Assembly (NCBI RefSeq): GCF_020532705.1
Contig: NZ_JAJAVD010000001.1
Span: forward strand, 1,364,001-1,428,000
Reading direction: 5' to 3'
DNA length: 64,000 nt
Source of the DNA: Methylobacillus caricis
Lineage (GTDB): Bacteria > Pseudomonadota > Gammaproteobacteria > Burkholderiales > Methylophilaceae
In this document: one piece after another, positions 47,667 to 57,417 of the stretch
Layout of the letters: each line of letters begins with the position of its first letter
Numbering within the stretch: the first letter of the stretch is position 1
Program-made: the position numbers and the translations under genes
Notes under the pieces: model-generated
Databases searched by the model: none
What the model saw: only the letters and a program-made list of their open reading frames with translations
Told to the model about the DNA's origin: nothing

Positions 47667-48924
47667 TTTTATATGCCTTTAAATTAAGGTAAAAAATTAC
47701 TCCATAAAACCCCAAATTGATTATCGACACAAATACCAATAGCGGGATAAAGCCAATCCCCTTTGCTGCCAATAACATGACGGAAGCAACTGTCGCCACG
47801 AAGCGCATGATATCCAGGCATAGTTGCCAATGCTGCTTCCTGTGTACAACCAAATGCGAGAGAGGCGACACGACGACCTGCCCGAATAGCATCGGTATCA
47901 GCGAGATTAATACCCAACCGGCCTGATCCCACTCACTGCCTAATATTAATCCAACATAATATGGTCCCAGGGCACACAAAAACACGGGTAATAATGAAAT
48001 ATAAACCAGCTTTTTTGTTGACTGAATGTATAACCTGCGGAGCCCAGCAGGGTCTTTCTTTAATTGATCAGCAGCCTCAGCCCAGAAGCTTTGCGCCAGA
48101 GCTGCCGTAAAAACACCTAGTGGCGCAAGTGCCAGCCTTTGCATAAGAGCCAACCAACCAACCTCTGTGGGACTATAGTAAACAATTAACAGTATTGGCA
48201 ACATTGATAGATTTATTGTATTTATCAATGCTACCCCGGTCGATTGCAATGACTGGGAGAAAAAACTTCTCATCGTCGACATAAAACGCAAATATGTACA
48301 CCTACCAATAAGCGTGAACATATTCAGAGTATGGCGCAGTAAACTCATGACACTCACCCAGCTTGCACCCAGCAAGCTAAGAATAAGCCCTAACGTTCCA
48401 GTATTAATCAACCCCAACCCAATTTGGCTGAGCGTCATAAAAATGCTTTTATTGATATTTGATCTGCTAATTGGTGATAGATTGGCTTCTCGAACATGCC
48501 ATCCTTGAAGCAACTGATGTAATCCCATACCCAGAATGGCCAGTGGCAACCATAATAAAAATGGCAGCAGCACCTCTAAATCATAGTGCTCTAGTAATTT
48601 ATTGCCATAAGCCCATACCAGCAAAGCTATGCTGATTGAGAAAAGGAGCAATATCCCTCCTCCACCCAATAACAGAACCATTGCTTGCTGACGAGAGCTA
48701 GCATTAGGAATTGACCAATCGACTCTTAATGTAGCAACTGAAGAAAGAATGACAAGTATTGAACTGAATAATGCAAACGTACCAAAATCCGATGGGGAAT
48801 ATAAACGCGTTACCAGAGGCGCAGCAATGATAGGCATTCCTTGCGCTAACAAATTAGCAAATGCAACTTTGATAAAGTTCTGACGAAAACGAGAACCTTT
48901 CCGATAGTCAAAAATATTAAACAA
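47659..48924 (-). CDS. Oligosaccharide flippase (Wzx/MOP superfamily)
   Basis: A 421-residue very hydrophobic protein with about 12 to 14 membrane segments. The N-terminal LLAQGMPIIAAPLVTRLYSPSDFG is a hallmark of Wzx-type flippases (RLYSP, DFG). It would move the lipid-linked repeat unit to the periplasmic face. The longest start is TTG with weak AGG 10 bases away. No Wzy polymerase gene is visible in the locus. Confidence 0.88.
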   Translation of the reverse strand: MFNIFDYRKGSRFRQNFIKVAFANLLAQGMPIIAAPLVTRLYSPSDFGTFALFSSILVILSSVATLRVDWSIPNASSRQQAMVLLLGGGGILLLFSISIALLVWAYGNKLLEHYDLEVLLPFLLWLPLAILGMGLHQLLQGWHVREANLSPISRSNINKSIFMTLSQIGLGLINTGTLGLILSLLGASWVSVMSLLRHTLNMFTLIGRCTYLRFMSTMRSFFSQSLQSTGVALINTINLSMLPILLIVYYSPTEVGWLALMQRLALAPLGVFTAALAQSFWAEAADQLKKDPAGLRRLYIQSTKKLVYISLLPVFLCALGPYYVGLILGSEWDQAGWVLISLIPMLFGQVVVSPLSHLVVHRKQHWQLCLDIMRFVATVASVMLLAAKGIGFIPLLVFVSIINLGFYGVIFYLNLKAYKID

Positions 48925-48947
48925 CGCTTTTTACCTGGCACACATCA

Positions 48948-50087
48948 TTAACTAGCATCAAGTTCTAGCTGGGAAATTAAACAGTCGAGAATTTTATCCT
49001 GAGTTTCGTTCGTTAAATCAGGATGTATGGGCAAGCTCATGACTTCATTTGCAGCGGCTTCTGCTATCGGAAAGGCGCCAATTGCCCGTTTCGCAAATGC
49101 AAATGCAGGTTGCAAATGCAAGGGGATTGGATAGTGAACCGCTGTCGGTACGCCAGCATCTTTCAGTTTTTTCTGCACTTGCTCACGGTTCTTCACACGC
49201 ACGGTGTATTGTGCATAGACACTGGTGTTATAGGTCTCAAGCTCAGGCGGAACAATATCTAGCTGCGAGTTCTTTGTAAGTTGCTCTTTAATCAATTCGG
49301 TATAGCGTGCGCCTATCTTTGCGCGCTGCTCCACTTCCCAGTCGAAACGCTCCAGTTTTGCCAACAGCACGGCGGCCTGTATGGTATCCAGCCGTCCATT
49401 CATGCCAATTCGGGGGTGGTGGTAGCGTTTATCCTGCCCATGCACCCTGATTTCGCGCATGGCTTTAGCCAAGGTATCGTCATTGGTGAACAAGGCACCG
49501 CCATCGCCATAAGCACCCAGTGGTTTTGATGGGAAAAAGCTTGTAGATCCTATGGTGCTCACACCACATGAGCGCCGGCCTTTATAGCTTGCGCCAAATG
49601 ATTGTGCAGCATCTTCTATTACTGGCAGTCCGTGCTTTTCTGCAATGCTATTGATGGCATCAAAATCCGCACATTGCCCATACAGACTGACGGGCATGAT
49701 GGCTTTGGTCCTAGAGGTAATCGCTGTTTCAATTTTCGAAGGGTCGATATTGTAGGTACATGGATCGATATCGACAAAAACCGGTTTTGCACCCAGCAAT
49801 GCAATCATTTCGCCAGTGGAGATAAAAGTGAATGGTGTGGTGATGACTTCATCACCATGCCCAATATCCAGCGCCATCATGGCAATCATCAGGCTATCAG
49901 TGCCATTGCTCACGCCGATACAGTGTTTCACACCTACATAAGAAGCCAGCTTTTCTTCCAGTTCGGCAACTTCCGGACCCATGATATATTGGCCATGCTC
50001 CAGCACCTTGTTGATACGAGATTTGATATCCTGCTCAAGCGATTTGTACTGAGCTTTCAAATCAATAAAGGGAATTGCTTCAGTCAT
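48948..50087 (-). CDS. wbpE: UDP-2-acetamido-2-deoxy-3-oxo-glucuronate aminotransferase WbpE
   Basis: A 379-residue PLP-dependent DegT/DnrJ aminotransferase. IPFIDLKAQYKSL opens it, the PLP lysine is in SFFPSKPLGAYGDGGAL, and VIEDAAQSFGA provides the cofactor Asp. With WbpA and WbpB it makes the 3-amino intermediate for GlcNAc(3NAc)A. The ATG 4 bases after the wbpD stop is chosen; a longer frame overlaps wbpD. Confidence 0.92.
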   Translation of the reverse strand: MTEAIPFIDLKAQYKSLEQDIKSRINKVLEHGQYIMGPEVAELEEKLASYVGVKHCIGVSNGTDSLMIAMMALDIGHGDEVITTPFTFISTGEMIALLGAKPVFVDIDPCTYNIDPSKIETAITSRTKAIMPVSLYGQCADFDAINSIAEKHGLPVIEDAAQSFGASYKGRRSCGVSTIGSTSFFPSKPLGAYGDGGALFTNDDTLAKAMREIRVHGQDKRYHHPRIGMNGRLDTIQAAVLLAKLERFDWEVEQRAKIGARYTELIKEQLTKNSQLDIVPPELETYNTSVYAQYTVRVKNREQVQKKLKDAGVPTAVHYPIPLHLQPAFAFAKRAIGAFPIAEAAANEVMSLPIHPDLTNETQDKILDCLISQLELDAS

Positions 50088-50091
50088 ATTT

Positions 50092-50670
50092 TTATCCAAC
50101 GAAAGTACATTGACTATCAACCAGGCGATACGTCTCGCCGGTTTCAGGGCATTTAGCTTCACCATCACCGCTCAAAGGTAGAGGCAGACGCGCACCATGG
50201 CGGCTAATCCAACCGATCTGCTTTGCTGGCACACCAACCATCAGCGCATATGCGGGAACATCCCGATTGATTACCGCACCGGCACCGACAAAGGCATACT
50301 CACCAATGGTAGATCCGCAAACGATAGTGGAATTAGCGCCTAATGTTGCGCCGCGTTTAACGAGCGTGTTTCGATATTCGTTTTTGCGTGAAACCGCTGA
50401 CCGTGGGTTATAGACATTGGTGAACACCATGCTGGGGCCGCAAAAAACATCTGACTCCAGCGTGACATTGTCGTAGACGGAAACATTGTTCTGAATCTTG
50501 ACGTTATCGCCAATGACGACTTTGTTACCGACAAAGACATTCTGCCCCAGGGAACAATCCTTACCAATTTTGGCATTTGCGCAAACATGCACCCAATGCC
50601 AGACGCGCGTTCCATCGCCTATTTGCGCGCCCTCGTCGACAATGGCTGTTGGATGAACAGTAATAGCCAC
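50092..50670 (-). CDS. wbpD: UDP-3-amino-GlcNAcA N-acetyltransferase WbpD
   Basis: A 192-residue hexapeptide-repeat acetyltransferase ([33 protein letters not shown]) of the WbpD/WlbB family, which acetylates the 3-amino group of UDP-GlcNAc(3NH2)A. The start is GTG with GGA 9 bases upstream. It sits between wbpB and wbpE. Confidence 0.92.
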   Translation of the reverse strand: MAITVHPTAIVDEGAQIGDGTRVWHWVHVCANAKIGKDCSLGQNVFVGNKVVIGDNVKIQNNVSVYDNVTLESDVFCGPSMVFTNVYNPRSAVSRKNEYRNTLVKRGATLGANSTIVCGSTIGEYAFVGAGAVINRDVPAYALMVGVPAKQIGWISRHGARLPLPLSGDGEAKCPETGETYRLVDSQCTFVG

Positions 50671-50672
50671 GT

Positions 50673-51734
50673 TCAGTAATCCAGCGGAAGGGCAACACGC
50701 TTACCATCGCGTGCAGACAGGTAGGCGGCGATCAGTACCTCAAGGGATTTAAGGCCTTCCCTGCCATCGGTTTCTGGTTCAGCCAGGCCACGCATGACAT
50801 TGATGACATTCTCGTAATAAAGCGGATGACCGAAACCATAAACTGAAGTTGTTTCATAATTGCTGGTCTTTACTGCTTCATCGTCCTTATCCTGATCCGC
50901 AAATTCCCAATGCTGTATTTCATTGACAGCAACACCGCCGACTCGAACTGTCCCTTTTTCGCCTAGAATAGTGATGCTTCCTTCAAGATTCTTGGGATAC
51001 GTCAGCATGGTGACATTCATGGAACCTAGTGCGCCGGAACGCCAGCGCACATTGATCACACCGGTATCTTCGACTTCGATATCTCTTGCCAAGGTTGATG
51101 TATATGCATGCAGACTTTCGATTGGACCAATCAACCAATCCAGCAAATCAACGTAATGGCTGGCCTGGTTCATGAAAGCACCGCCATCGAACTCCCACTT
51201 GCCACGCCATGCGGCACTATCATAATAGTCCTGCGGACGTGTCCAGAATACATTGATATTCACCATGTATATCCGGCCGAAGCGCTTCTTCTCTACTGCA
51301 CGCTTAAGCAACTGCAAGGTGGCATTGCGGCGGTTCTGCTTTACAACGAACAAACGCACACCAGCATCATCACAGGCCTTGACCATACGCTGACCATCCT
51401 GCCAGCGCGTTGCCATAGGCTTCTCGGTCATGACATGACGTCCGCTTTCAGCAATTTGAACAGCCTGATCTGGATGCAAGCCGCTAGGCGTGGTCAAAAC
51501 TACAATATCCGCATTAGTGTCAGCAAGTAGTGCCGTCAGATTGGTGTAGGGCTTGGCGCCGGTATACTCGGCTGCTTTGGCCAGCGCTTCTGGATCAATA
51601 TCACAAACTGCTACCAACTTCGCATGTTCGGCATGCTTCTTGATTGCATCAAAATGGTTCTTGGAGATCCGGCCACAACCCACCAGGGCAAAGCTAATCT
51701 TGCGATCCTTAATTGGTGTTGGGAATGTTCGCAT
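50673..51734 (-). CDS. wbpB: UDP-GlcNAcA 3-dehydrogenase WbpB
   Basis: A 353-residue Gfo/Idh/MocA-family oxidoreductase with a nucleotide fold [13 protein letters not shown] and the catalytic EKPMA (Lys). In the WbpABED pathway it oxidises C3 of UDP-GlcNAcA with recycling of NAD by 2-oxoglutarate. It follows wbpA by 3 bases. Confidence 0.92.
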   Translation of the reverse strand: MRTFPTPIKDRKISFALVGCGRISKNHFDAIKKHAEHAKLVAVCDIDPEALAKAAEYTGAKPYTNLTALLADTNADIVVLTTPSGLHPDQAVQIAESGRHVMTEKPMATRWQDGQRMVKACDDAGVRLFVVKQNRRNATLQLLKRAVEKKRFGRIYMVNINVFWTRPQDYYDSAAWRGKWEFDGGAFMNQASHYVDLLDWLIGPIESLHAYTSTLARDIEVEDTGVINVRWRSGALGSMNVTMLTYPKNLEGSITILGEKGTVRVGGVAVNEIQHWEFADQDKDDEAVKTSNYETTSVYGFGHPLYYENVINVMRGLAEPETDGREGLKSLEVLIAAYLSARDGKRVALPLDY

Positions 51735-51737
51735 GTT

Positions 51738-53045
51738 TTAAGCCTTGAGAATATGTGCTGCAGGCTCGAGGAACTTGCCGCGTGAATCAATAATCAGCTT
51801 GGCGTGGTTCTTAATGAGGCTGTAATCAAACTTGTCGTGATCTGTTGCCAGCAACACGCAGTCATAGCTCGCCAGACTCTCAATCGTCACGGTAACGCTG
51901 GATAGGTCGAAATGGTGCTCACGCATCTTAGGAAAATGTGGGATATGCGGGTCGCTATAGGCAACATTGGCGCCAAGGTCACGCAGTTTCTCCATGAGGA
52001 TGACCGAGGGAGACTCGCGCATGTCATCGACATTCTTCTTGTATGCAATTCCTAATACTAGAATATTGCTGCCATTGATGGATTTTCTTTGCCCGTTCAG
52101 ACCAGATGCGATTTTGGACACCACATAATCAGGCATGGAGGAGTTCACCTCACCTGCCAATTCGATAAAACGGGTATGTACACCATATTCACGCGCCTTC
52201 CAGGTCAGATAGAAAGGATCAATCGGGATACAGTGTCCTCCAAGACCTGGGCCGGGATAGTAAGGCACAAAGCCGAATGGCTTGGTCGCCGCTGCGCGGA
52301 TGACTTCGTGGATATCAATACTCATCTTGTCCGCGACCACTTTCATTTCATTGACCAGGCCGATATTAACTGCGCGGTGAATATTCTCAAGCAACTTCGT
52401 CAGTTCTGCTGCCCGTGTAGAGCTCACAGGCACCACCTTGTCTATCACCTGCTCATACAATGCCAACCCTGCTTCCATACAGGCTGGTGTATAGCCACCA
52501 CAGACCTTGGGAATAGTGCGGGTAGTAAAATCAGGATTACCTGGATCCTCGCGCTCTGGCGAGTAGACGAGAAATATATTATCCCCAACTATCAGCCCGG
52601 CAGATTCCAGTCGAGGCTTCAACTCTTCATCTGTAGTACCGGGATAAGTGGTACTCTCAAGTGAAAAAATCTGGCCAGCACGCAAATACGGTACTAAGGA
52701 ATCTGTCGTGTCCGTCACGAAACTGAGATCAGGTTCGCGGTATTTATTTAATGGCGTTGGCACACAAATGATTAGGGCATCTACCTCTGTAGCACGGCTG
52801 AAATCAATAGTTGCTTCAAATCCTTGCTCAAGCGAATTAGCAATCGCCTCAGATGAAATGTGCTCAATATAGGATTTTCCCTGATTTAAGCTGTTAACTT
52901 TGCTTTTATCAATATCCAGCCCCAACACCTTGTACCCTACTTCACTGTATCTCAACATCAAGGGCAGGCCAACATAACCCAACCCTACAATGCCGATTAC
53001 TGCCTTTCTACTATTCAGCCTCTCGATCAAGTGTTGCTTTGACAT
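51738..53045 (-). CDS. wbpA: UDP-N-acetyl-D-glucosamine 6-dehydrogenase WbpA
   Basis: A 435-residue nucleotide-sugar dehydrogenase with [12 protein letters not shown] (NAD fold), the catalytic-Cys region [15 protein letters not shown] and a C-terminal substrate domain ([16 protein letters not shown]). It oxidises UDP-GlcNAc to UDP-GlcNAcA, the first step for diacetamido-uronic acids. First intact gene of the wbp operon. Its upstream region holds two leader hairpins, a decayed regulator gene and an operator-like repeat. Confidence 0.95.
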   Translation of the reverse strand: MSKQHLIERLNSRKAVIGIVGLGYVGLPLMLRYSEVGYKVLGLDIDKSKVNSLNQGKSYIEHISSEAIANSLEQGFEATIDFSRATEVDALIICVPTPLNKYREPDLSFVTDTTDSLVPYLRAGQIFSLESTTYPGTTDEELKPRLESAGLIVGDNIFLVYSPEREDPGNPDFTTRTIPKVCGGYTPACMEAGLALYEQVIDKVVPVSSTRAAELTKLLENIHRAVNIGLVNEMKVVADKMSIDIHEVIRAAATKPFGFVPYYPGPGLGGHCIPIDPFYLTWKAREYGVHTRFIELAGEVNSSMPDYVVSKIASGLNGQRKSINGSNILVLGIAYKKNVDDMRESPSVILMEKLRDLGANVAYSDPHIPHFPKMREHHFDLSSVTVTIESLASYDCVLLATDHDKFDYSLIKNHAKLIIDSRGKFLEPAAHILKA

Positions 53046-53074
53046 ATATCTATCCTATTTTCCTTGATTACTTT

Positions 53075-53105
53075 CCCTGCACAGGGCTTCTATTTTAATA
53101 GAAGC
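53075..53105 (-). promoter_or_regulatory. Two adjacent inverted repeats in the wbpA leader
   Basis: GCTTCTATT-TT-AATAGAAGC is a perfect 9-bp inverted repeat, and CCCTG-CA-CAGGG lies beside it, 30 to 60 bases before the wbpA start. No T run follows. They may be leader RNA hairpins or a remnant of the decayed regulator gene's terminator. Confidence 0.4.
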
Positions 53106-53114
53106 ACATATCAA

Positions 53115-53338
53115 ACCCCATCAGCTCAAGTTTGAGAATCGTTGACCGTAGCTGCTTTTCTGCTCAACCATGCGTAGCATTAATACATATACCAACTTAT
53201 TTCCTGATGTTACGAAAATTGGAGGCCTATAACACATCGGGTTTTGTGGCGGAAATTAGTTTCCCAAAACTGATGATTAAGCGCCTTTATCAGATATTGT
53301 TGACTGATATTAAGCTTTCGCTATATTAGCTTGAGCAT
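53115..53338 (-). pseudogene. Decayed second copy of the EPS-associated MarR regulator gene
   Basis: The minus strand aligns with the intact regulator gene near 57 kb. Both start ATGCTCA. A run translating NISQQ...ETNFRHK matches EISQR...KTNFCLK, and TCCAATTTTCG, AAGTTGG and TATATGTATT are shared in order and near-identical spacing. Stop codons and deletions break the frame. The copy sits in the same position relative to the shared operator element as the intact gene does. Confidence 0.75.
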
Positions 53339-53376
53339 CTTGGCGATATTCAAAAATTGTGAATCTACAATCACTA

Positions 53377-53410
53377 CGTTCAAATGATGAACGCAGTTTA
53401 CAAAAACTTT
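53377..53410 (-). promoter_or_regulatory. Operator-like inverted repeat and conserved block upstream of the wbpA operon
   Basis: CGTTCA-AATGA-TGAACG is an inverted repeat with 5-base spacing. Together with the next 17 bases (through CAAAAACTTT) it matches a block upstream of the EPS regulator gene; 23 consecutive bases are identical. It is probably a binding site plus promoter part for the wbp transcript. Confidence 0.7.
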
Positions 53411-53454
53411 AATCTTGTCACAAGGCTGACAAACTCCTAGTTGTATTATTTATA

Positions 53455-54438
53455 TTAGATTTTTTTTTCACTCATAAACTCTTCATTCATTATCTTCAGG
53501 CCATGCTGTAAGCTTGTTCTTGCTATCCAACCTGATTTTAACAACTTACTTACATTCATAAGCTTCCTCGGTGTACCGTCAGGCTTACTAATATCGAACT
53601 CAATCGTGCCTACGTAACCTACAACCTTTTTAATAAGCTCAGCTAGTTCCTTAATGCTGATGTCTTCACCCACGCCAACATTGATGAGTGGAGGCTCAAA
53701 CTTGCCGGTCTTGCTTTCGTCACTACTCAGTAGAGCCTGGTATTGGTCTTGCGGCAGGTTCATGAGGTAGACGCAGGCGTCGGCCATGTCGTCACTGTAG
53801 AGGAACTCTCTCTTGGGCGTGCCCGTACCCCAGACGGTGACAGTGGGTTGGTGGTTGTGCTTGGCTTCGTGGAACTTGCGCAGCAGGGCCGGGATGACAT
53901 GGCTGTTCTCAGGATGGTAGTTGTCACCAGGACCGTAGAGGTTGGTAGGCATGGCGGCGAGGTATTGAGTCCCGTATTGGCGGTTGTAGCTCCAACACAT
54001 TTCAATGCCGGCTATCTTGGCCAATGCGTAAGGGCGGTTGGTCGGCTCCAATGGGCCGGTGAGAAGGTGTTCTTCTTTCATGGGCTGCGGAGCCAGCTTG
54101 GGATAAATACAACTGGAACCCAGGAACAGGAGCCGGGTGACGCCGTGCTTCCAGGCGGTATGGATAACGTTGGTCTGGATGGCAAGGTTGTCACGGATGA
54201 ATTCTGCCGGGTAAGTATTGTTGGCGACGATGCCGCCGACCTTGGCTGCGGCCAGGAAAACATATTCCGGCTTGTGTTCGGCAAAGAACTGATCTGTAGC
54301 TTTTTCGTCAGTCAGGTCGAGTTCGGCATGGGTCGGTTTCAGGATGTTGGTGTAGCCTTTGCTCTCGAGGTTCCTAACGATGGCGGAACCAACCAAGCCT
54401 CGGTGTCCTGCCACGTAGATGCGTGCGTTCTTATCCAT
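53455..54438 (-). CDS. fcl: GDP-L-fucose synthase
   Basis: A 327-residue epimerase/reductase with [14 protein letters not shown] (NADPH fold), [13 protein letters not shown] (family signature) and [11 protein letters not shown] (YxxxK). It converts GDP-4-keto-6-deoxymannose from Gmd to GDP-L-fucose. It follows gmd by 17 bases. Codons here end more often in C on the coding strand than in the neighbouring AT-rich EPS genes. Confidence 0.94.
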   Translation of the reverse strand: MDKNARIYVAGHRGLVGSAIVRNLESKGYTNILKPTHAELDLTDEKATDQFFAEHKPEYVFLAAAKVGGIVANNTYPAEFIRDNLAIQTNVIHTAWKHGVTRLLFLGSSCIYPKLAPQPMKEEHLLTGPLEPTNRPYALAKIAGIEMCWSYNRQYGTQYLAAMPTNLYGPGDNYHPENSHVIPALLRKFHEAKHNHQPTVTVWGTGTPKREFLYSDDMADACVYLMNLPQDQYQALLSSDESKTGKFEPPLINVGVGEDISIKELAELIKKVVGYVGTIEFDISKPDGTPRKLMNVSKLLKSGWIARTSLQHGLKIMNEEFMSEKKI

Positions 54439-54455
54439 TAGTGCGCTCTACTTTG

Positions 54456-55541
54456 TTATTCGTTGTAGTCATAAGCAGCGAAGCCATGCTCTTTAACGAG
54501 TTCGTCACGTTGGGCACTCTTGAGGTCTTCGCGCACCATTTCGGAGACGAGTTCCTGGAAGGTGGTCTTGGGGGTCCAGCCAAGCTTTTGTTTGGCCTTG
54601 GTGGGATCGCCCAGCAGGGTTTCGACTTCGGTAGGACGGAAGTAGCGTGGATCGACTTGGACAATGGCTTTGCCGTTGGTGTCATAGCCTTTTTCGTCGA
54701 CACCCTGGCCTTTCCAGATGATGGCGATGCCAAGTTCCTTGGCGGCGGCGTTGACGAAGTCACGGACGCTGTATTGGACGCCAGTGGCGATGACGAAGTC
54801 TTCTGGATGGTCTTGTTGCAGCATGAGCCATTGCATTTCGACGTAGTCTTTGGCATGGCCCCAGTCCCGCAGTGAGTCGAGGTTGCCTAGGTAGAGGCTG
54901 TCTTGCAGGCCGAGTTTGATACGGGCCAAGGCTCGAGTGATTTTGCGGGTGACGAAGGTTTCACCACGGAGCGGGCTTTCGTGGTTGAAGAGGACGCCGT
55001 TGCATGCGTAGATGCCATAGGCTTCACGGTAGTTAACAGTGATCCAGTAGGCATAAAGTTTGGCTACAGCGTAGGGACTACGTGGGTAGAATGGGGTGGT
55101 TTCTTTTTGTGGGATTTCTTGCACCAGGCCGTAAAGCTCAGAGGTAGAGGCCTGGTAGAAGCGGGTCTTTTTTTCCAAGCCAAGGATGCGGATGGCTTCG
55201 AGGATACGCAGGGTGCCAATGCCATCAGCATTAGCAGTATATTCAGGCATTTCAAAACTGACAGCTACATGGCTCATGGCGGCAAGGTTGTAGATTTCGT
55301 CTGGCTGGACTTGCTGGATGATGCGAATGAGGTTGGTGGAGTCTGTCAGATCACCATAGTGCAGAATGAAGTTTTTGTTATCAACATGTGGGTCTTGGTA
55401 AAGGTGGTCAATACGATCTGTGTTGAACAGGGAGGCACGGCGCTTGATGCCGTGTACGATATAGCCCTTGCTCAGCAGCAGCTCAGATAGATATGCACCA
55501 TCCTGCCCCGTCACGCCAGTAATCAAAGCCACCTTGCTCAT
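54456..55541 (-). CDS. gmd: GDP-mannose 4,6-dehydratase
   Basis: A 361-residue SDR with [14 protein letters not shown] (nucleotide binding), STSELYG, and [10 protein letters not shown] (catalytic YxxxK). It makes GDP-4-keto-6-deoxy-D-mannose, the precursor of GDP-fucose. It lies between manC and fcl, giving a complete GDP-mannose to GDP-fucose route. Confidence 0.95.
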   Translation of the reverse strand: MSKVALITGVTGQDGAYLSELLLSKGYIVHGIKRRASLFNTDRIDHLYQDPHVDNKNFILHYGDLTDSTNLIRIIQQVQPDEIYNLAAMSHVAVSFEMPEYTANADGIGTLRILEAIRILGLEKKTRFYQASTSELYGLVQEIPQKETTPFYPRSPYAVAKLYAYWITVNYREAYGIYACNGVLFNHESPLRGETFVTRKITRALARIKLGLQDSLYLGNLDSLRDWGHAKDYVEMQWLMLQQDHPEDFVIATGVQYSVRDFVNAAAKELGIAIIWKGQGVDEKGYDTNGKAIVQVDPRYFRPTEVETLLGDPTKAKQKLGWTPKTTFQELVSEMVREDLKSAQRDELVKEHGFAAYDYNE

Positions 55542-55543
55542 TA

Positions 55544-56950
55544 TTAGCTATACCTTCCATAAGTATCCTCAAAGCGGACGATATCGTCCTCGCCCACATA
55601 GTCACCACATTGCACTTCAATGATTTGAAGTGGTTTATCCCCTGGGTTTTCCAATCGATGCCGATGGGTTTTAGGAATGTATGTGGATTGATTTTCTTCT
55701 AATGTAATTTCCTGATGATCATTAGTGATCTTGGCCAGGCCTGACACTACCACCCAATGTTCAGACCGATGATGATGCATCTGCATCGACAGACTGGCCC
55801 CTGGATTAACCGAGATGCGCTTGATCTTGAAATTCACGCCCTCTTCCAACACCGTATAGGTGCCCCAGGGACGATGGACAGTACGGTGCAACTCAGTCAG
55901 TTCTGGTTGATGCTTTTGCACCAACGTTACCAACTGCTTGATATCTTCCGTACGACTTCGATCACAAATGAGAGTGGCATCCGCAGTCTGGATAATGGCA
56001 AGGTTGCTGACCCCCAATGTTGCCAATAATCCATGTGTATTCCAGAGCAGGCTGTCTTGCGTATCAACGCTAATGACATCGCCTGCACAGACGTTTTGAT
56101 CAGCATTCTTATCGTTTTTTTGGTAAATGGAATCCCAGCTACCCAGATCGCTCCAAGCCATATCAACCGGTACTACAGCTACTTGCTCAGCCAGCTCCAC
56201 CAAACCATAATCAATGGAAATATTAGGTAGCTTTGCGTACTCTTCGGCCAGGTTTTCTGTATCCAGCCCATTGATGACTGAAGCTATTTCCGGTTGATGT
56301 TTCGCCAACATTTGCATAAACACGCTGGCACGGAAAACAAACATGCCGCTATTCCAAAGATAGCCTGAAGCGACAAAATGTTGCGCACTTTCCAGATCAG
56401 GCTTTTCAACAAATCTGGCAACCTCGTGCACTTTCTGTGCAGGGCTCTGCGCGATGTCAACATCGGCAGGTTGAATATACCCATAGCCAGTCGCGGGATA
56501 AGTCGGTGAAATCCCGAGCAGTGTCAGATAATCCTGGCTTGCACCTTGTTCTGCAGCTTCCCATGCCTGATAAAAAGCTGCTTCATTATCAATGGCATGG
56601 TCCGAGGGGAATACCCCAACGATAGCATCTGGAGATTGGCGATGGATGCGACTGACTGCCCACGCAATGGCAGGTAATGTATTGCGCGCGCATGGCTCTG
56701 CCATCACTCCATTAACAGCTTCCGGCAGAATTTCAGCAAGTTGCCCTTTGACTTCGAATTTATGATCTTCATGGGTAACGGTAAGCAGATTGCTTGCCGG
56801 CACATGATGGCAAAGGCGATGCGCAGTTTGCTGGAGCAGGGTTTGCTTGCCATTCAACGCCAGGAGTTGTTTGGGTCGCAATGTACGTGACAACGGCCAA
56901 AGTCGAGTCCCAGAACCACCACAAAGCAATATGGCAAACCGATCGCTCAT
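55544..56950 (-). CDS. manC: Mannose-1-phosphate guanylyltransferase / mannose-6-phosphate isomerase
   Basis: A 468-residue bifunctional enzyme. The N-terminal pyrophosphorylase has [14 protein letters not shown] (residues 9-22) and a VEKPD motif. The C-terminal cupin-type isomerase has [12 protein letters not shown] and [14 protein letters not shown]. It supplies GDP-mannose to gmd. Its start overlaps the regulator stop (ATGA), so regulator and enzyme are translationally coupled. Confidence 0.95.
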   Translation of the reverse strand: MSDRFAILLCGGSGTRLWPLSRTLRPKQLLALNGKQTLLQQTAHRLCHHVPASNLLTVTHEDHKFEVKGQLAEILPEAVNGVMAEPCARNTLPAIAWAVSRIHRQSPDAIVGVFPSDHAIDNEAAFYQAWEAAEQGASQDYLTLLGISPTYPATGYGYIQPADVDIAQSPAQKVHEVARFVEKPDLESAQHFVASGYLWNSGMFVFRASVFMQMLAKHQPEIASVINGLDTENLAEEYAKLPNISIDYGLVELAEQVAVVPVDMAWSDLGSWDSIYQKNDKNADQNVCAGDVISVDTQDSLLWNTHGLLATLGVSNLAIIQTADATLICDRSRTEDIKQLVTLVQKHQPELTELHRTVHRPWGTYTVLEEGVNFKIKRISVNPGASLSMQMHHHRSEHWVVVSGLAKITNDHQEITLEENQSTYIPKTHRHRLENPGDKPLQIIEVQCGDYVGEDDIVRFEDTYGRYS

Positions 56951-57288
56951 TCGACCTCCTTATCGCCAGACTCTCCGGCTGCGCGGCGCAATTCTTCAAT
57001 TTCCGCCTGCAGATTTTCGTATTCCTGCATCTTGTATTTCAAGAACCGCATGGTGATACCTGTCTTTTCCTCTATTCCCTTGGGCGTCAATAAATACATA
57101 TACGCCAACTTGTTCTGGCTATTCCGAAAATTGGATACCTTGAGCAATCCAACATCAACAAGCGCCTTAAGGCAAAAATTGGTTTTACCCAGGCTAATGC
57201 CCAAGACCTTTGCCAGCTCCCGCTGGCTGATCTCAGGTTTTTCCTGAACAAGCTTAAGTATCTTGTAGCGGTATTCGTCGGTGAGCAT
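56947..57288 (-). CDS. EPS-associated MarR-family transcriptional regulator
   Basis: A 113-residue winged-helix protein: HTH about residues 18-65 (ISQRELAKVLGISLGKTNFCLKAL, key part QRELAKVLGIS), wing, and a C-terminal coiled-coil region rich in Glu (LQAEIEELRRA). It fits the small MarR-type regulator class that accompanies EPS loci of PEP-CTERM bacteria. It is the first gene of the manC-gmd-fcl operon and has a palindromic site 22 bases before its start, as expected for autoregulation. Confidence 0.85.
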   Translation of the reverse strand: MLTDEYRYKILKLVQEKPEISQRELAKVLGISLGKTNFCLKALVDVGLLKVSNFRNSQNKLAYMYLLTPKGIEEKTGITMRFLKYKMQEYENLQAEIEELRRAAGESGDKEVE

Positions 57289-57309
57289 TAATGTGATTAA
57301 ACCATCATG

Positions 57310-57343
57310 CGTTCAGATAATGAACGCAGTTTACAAAAACTTT
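57310..57343 (-). promoter_or_regulatory. Operator-like inverted repeat and conserved block upstream of the EPS regulator
   Basis: GCGTTCA-GATAA-TGAACGC is a 7-bp inverted repeat with 5-base spacing, followed by the same block found upstream of wbpA (to CAAAAACTTT). It lies 22 bases before the regulator's ATG. Confidence 0.72.
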
Positions 57344-57344
57344 C

Positions 57345-57363
57345 ATCATGCTTCAAGCATGAT
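57345..57363. promoter_or_regulatory. Perfect 19-base palindrome between the EPS regulator and the divergent SDR gene
   Basis: ATCATGCTT-C-AAGCATGAT is a perfect inverted repeat with one central base. It lies between two divergent genes, directly beside the CGTTCA operator. It may be a second regulator site; a terminator is less likely because only a short TATTTT follows. Confidence 0.5.
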
Positions 57364-57417
57364 ATTTTCCCGAGCTAAGTGGTATCCTTGGACTTCACAT
57401 CATGAGGAATCTTGAAT

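Noticed and set aside
53132-53329. A 65-codon plus-strand frame upstream of wbpA
   Set aside because: It lies opposite the decayed regulator copy, and the minus-strand match to the intact regulator explains the sequence better.
53743-54441. A 232-codon plus-strand frame over fcl, and a similar one over gmd
   Set aside because: These are antisense shadows produced by C-rich third codon positions of the real genes; no ribosome site or family signature.
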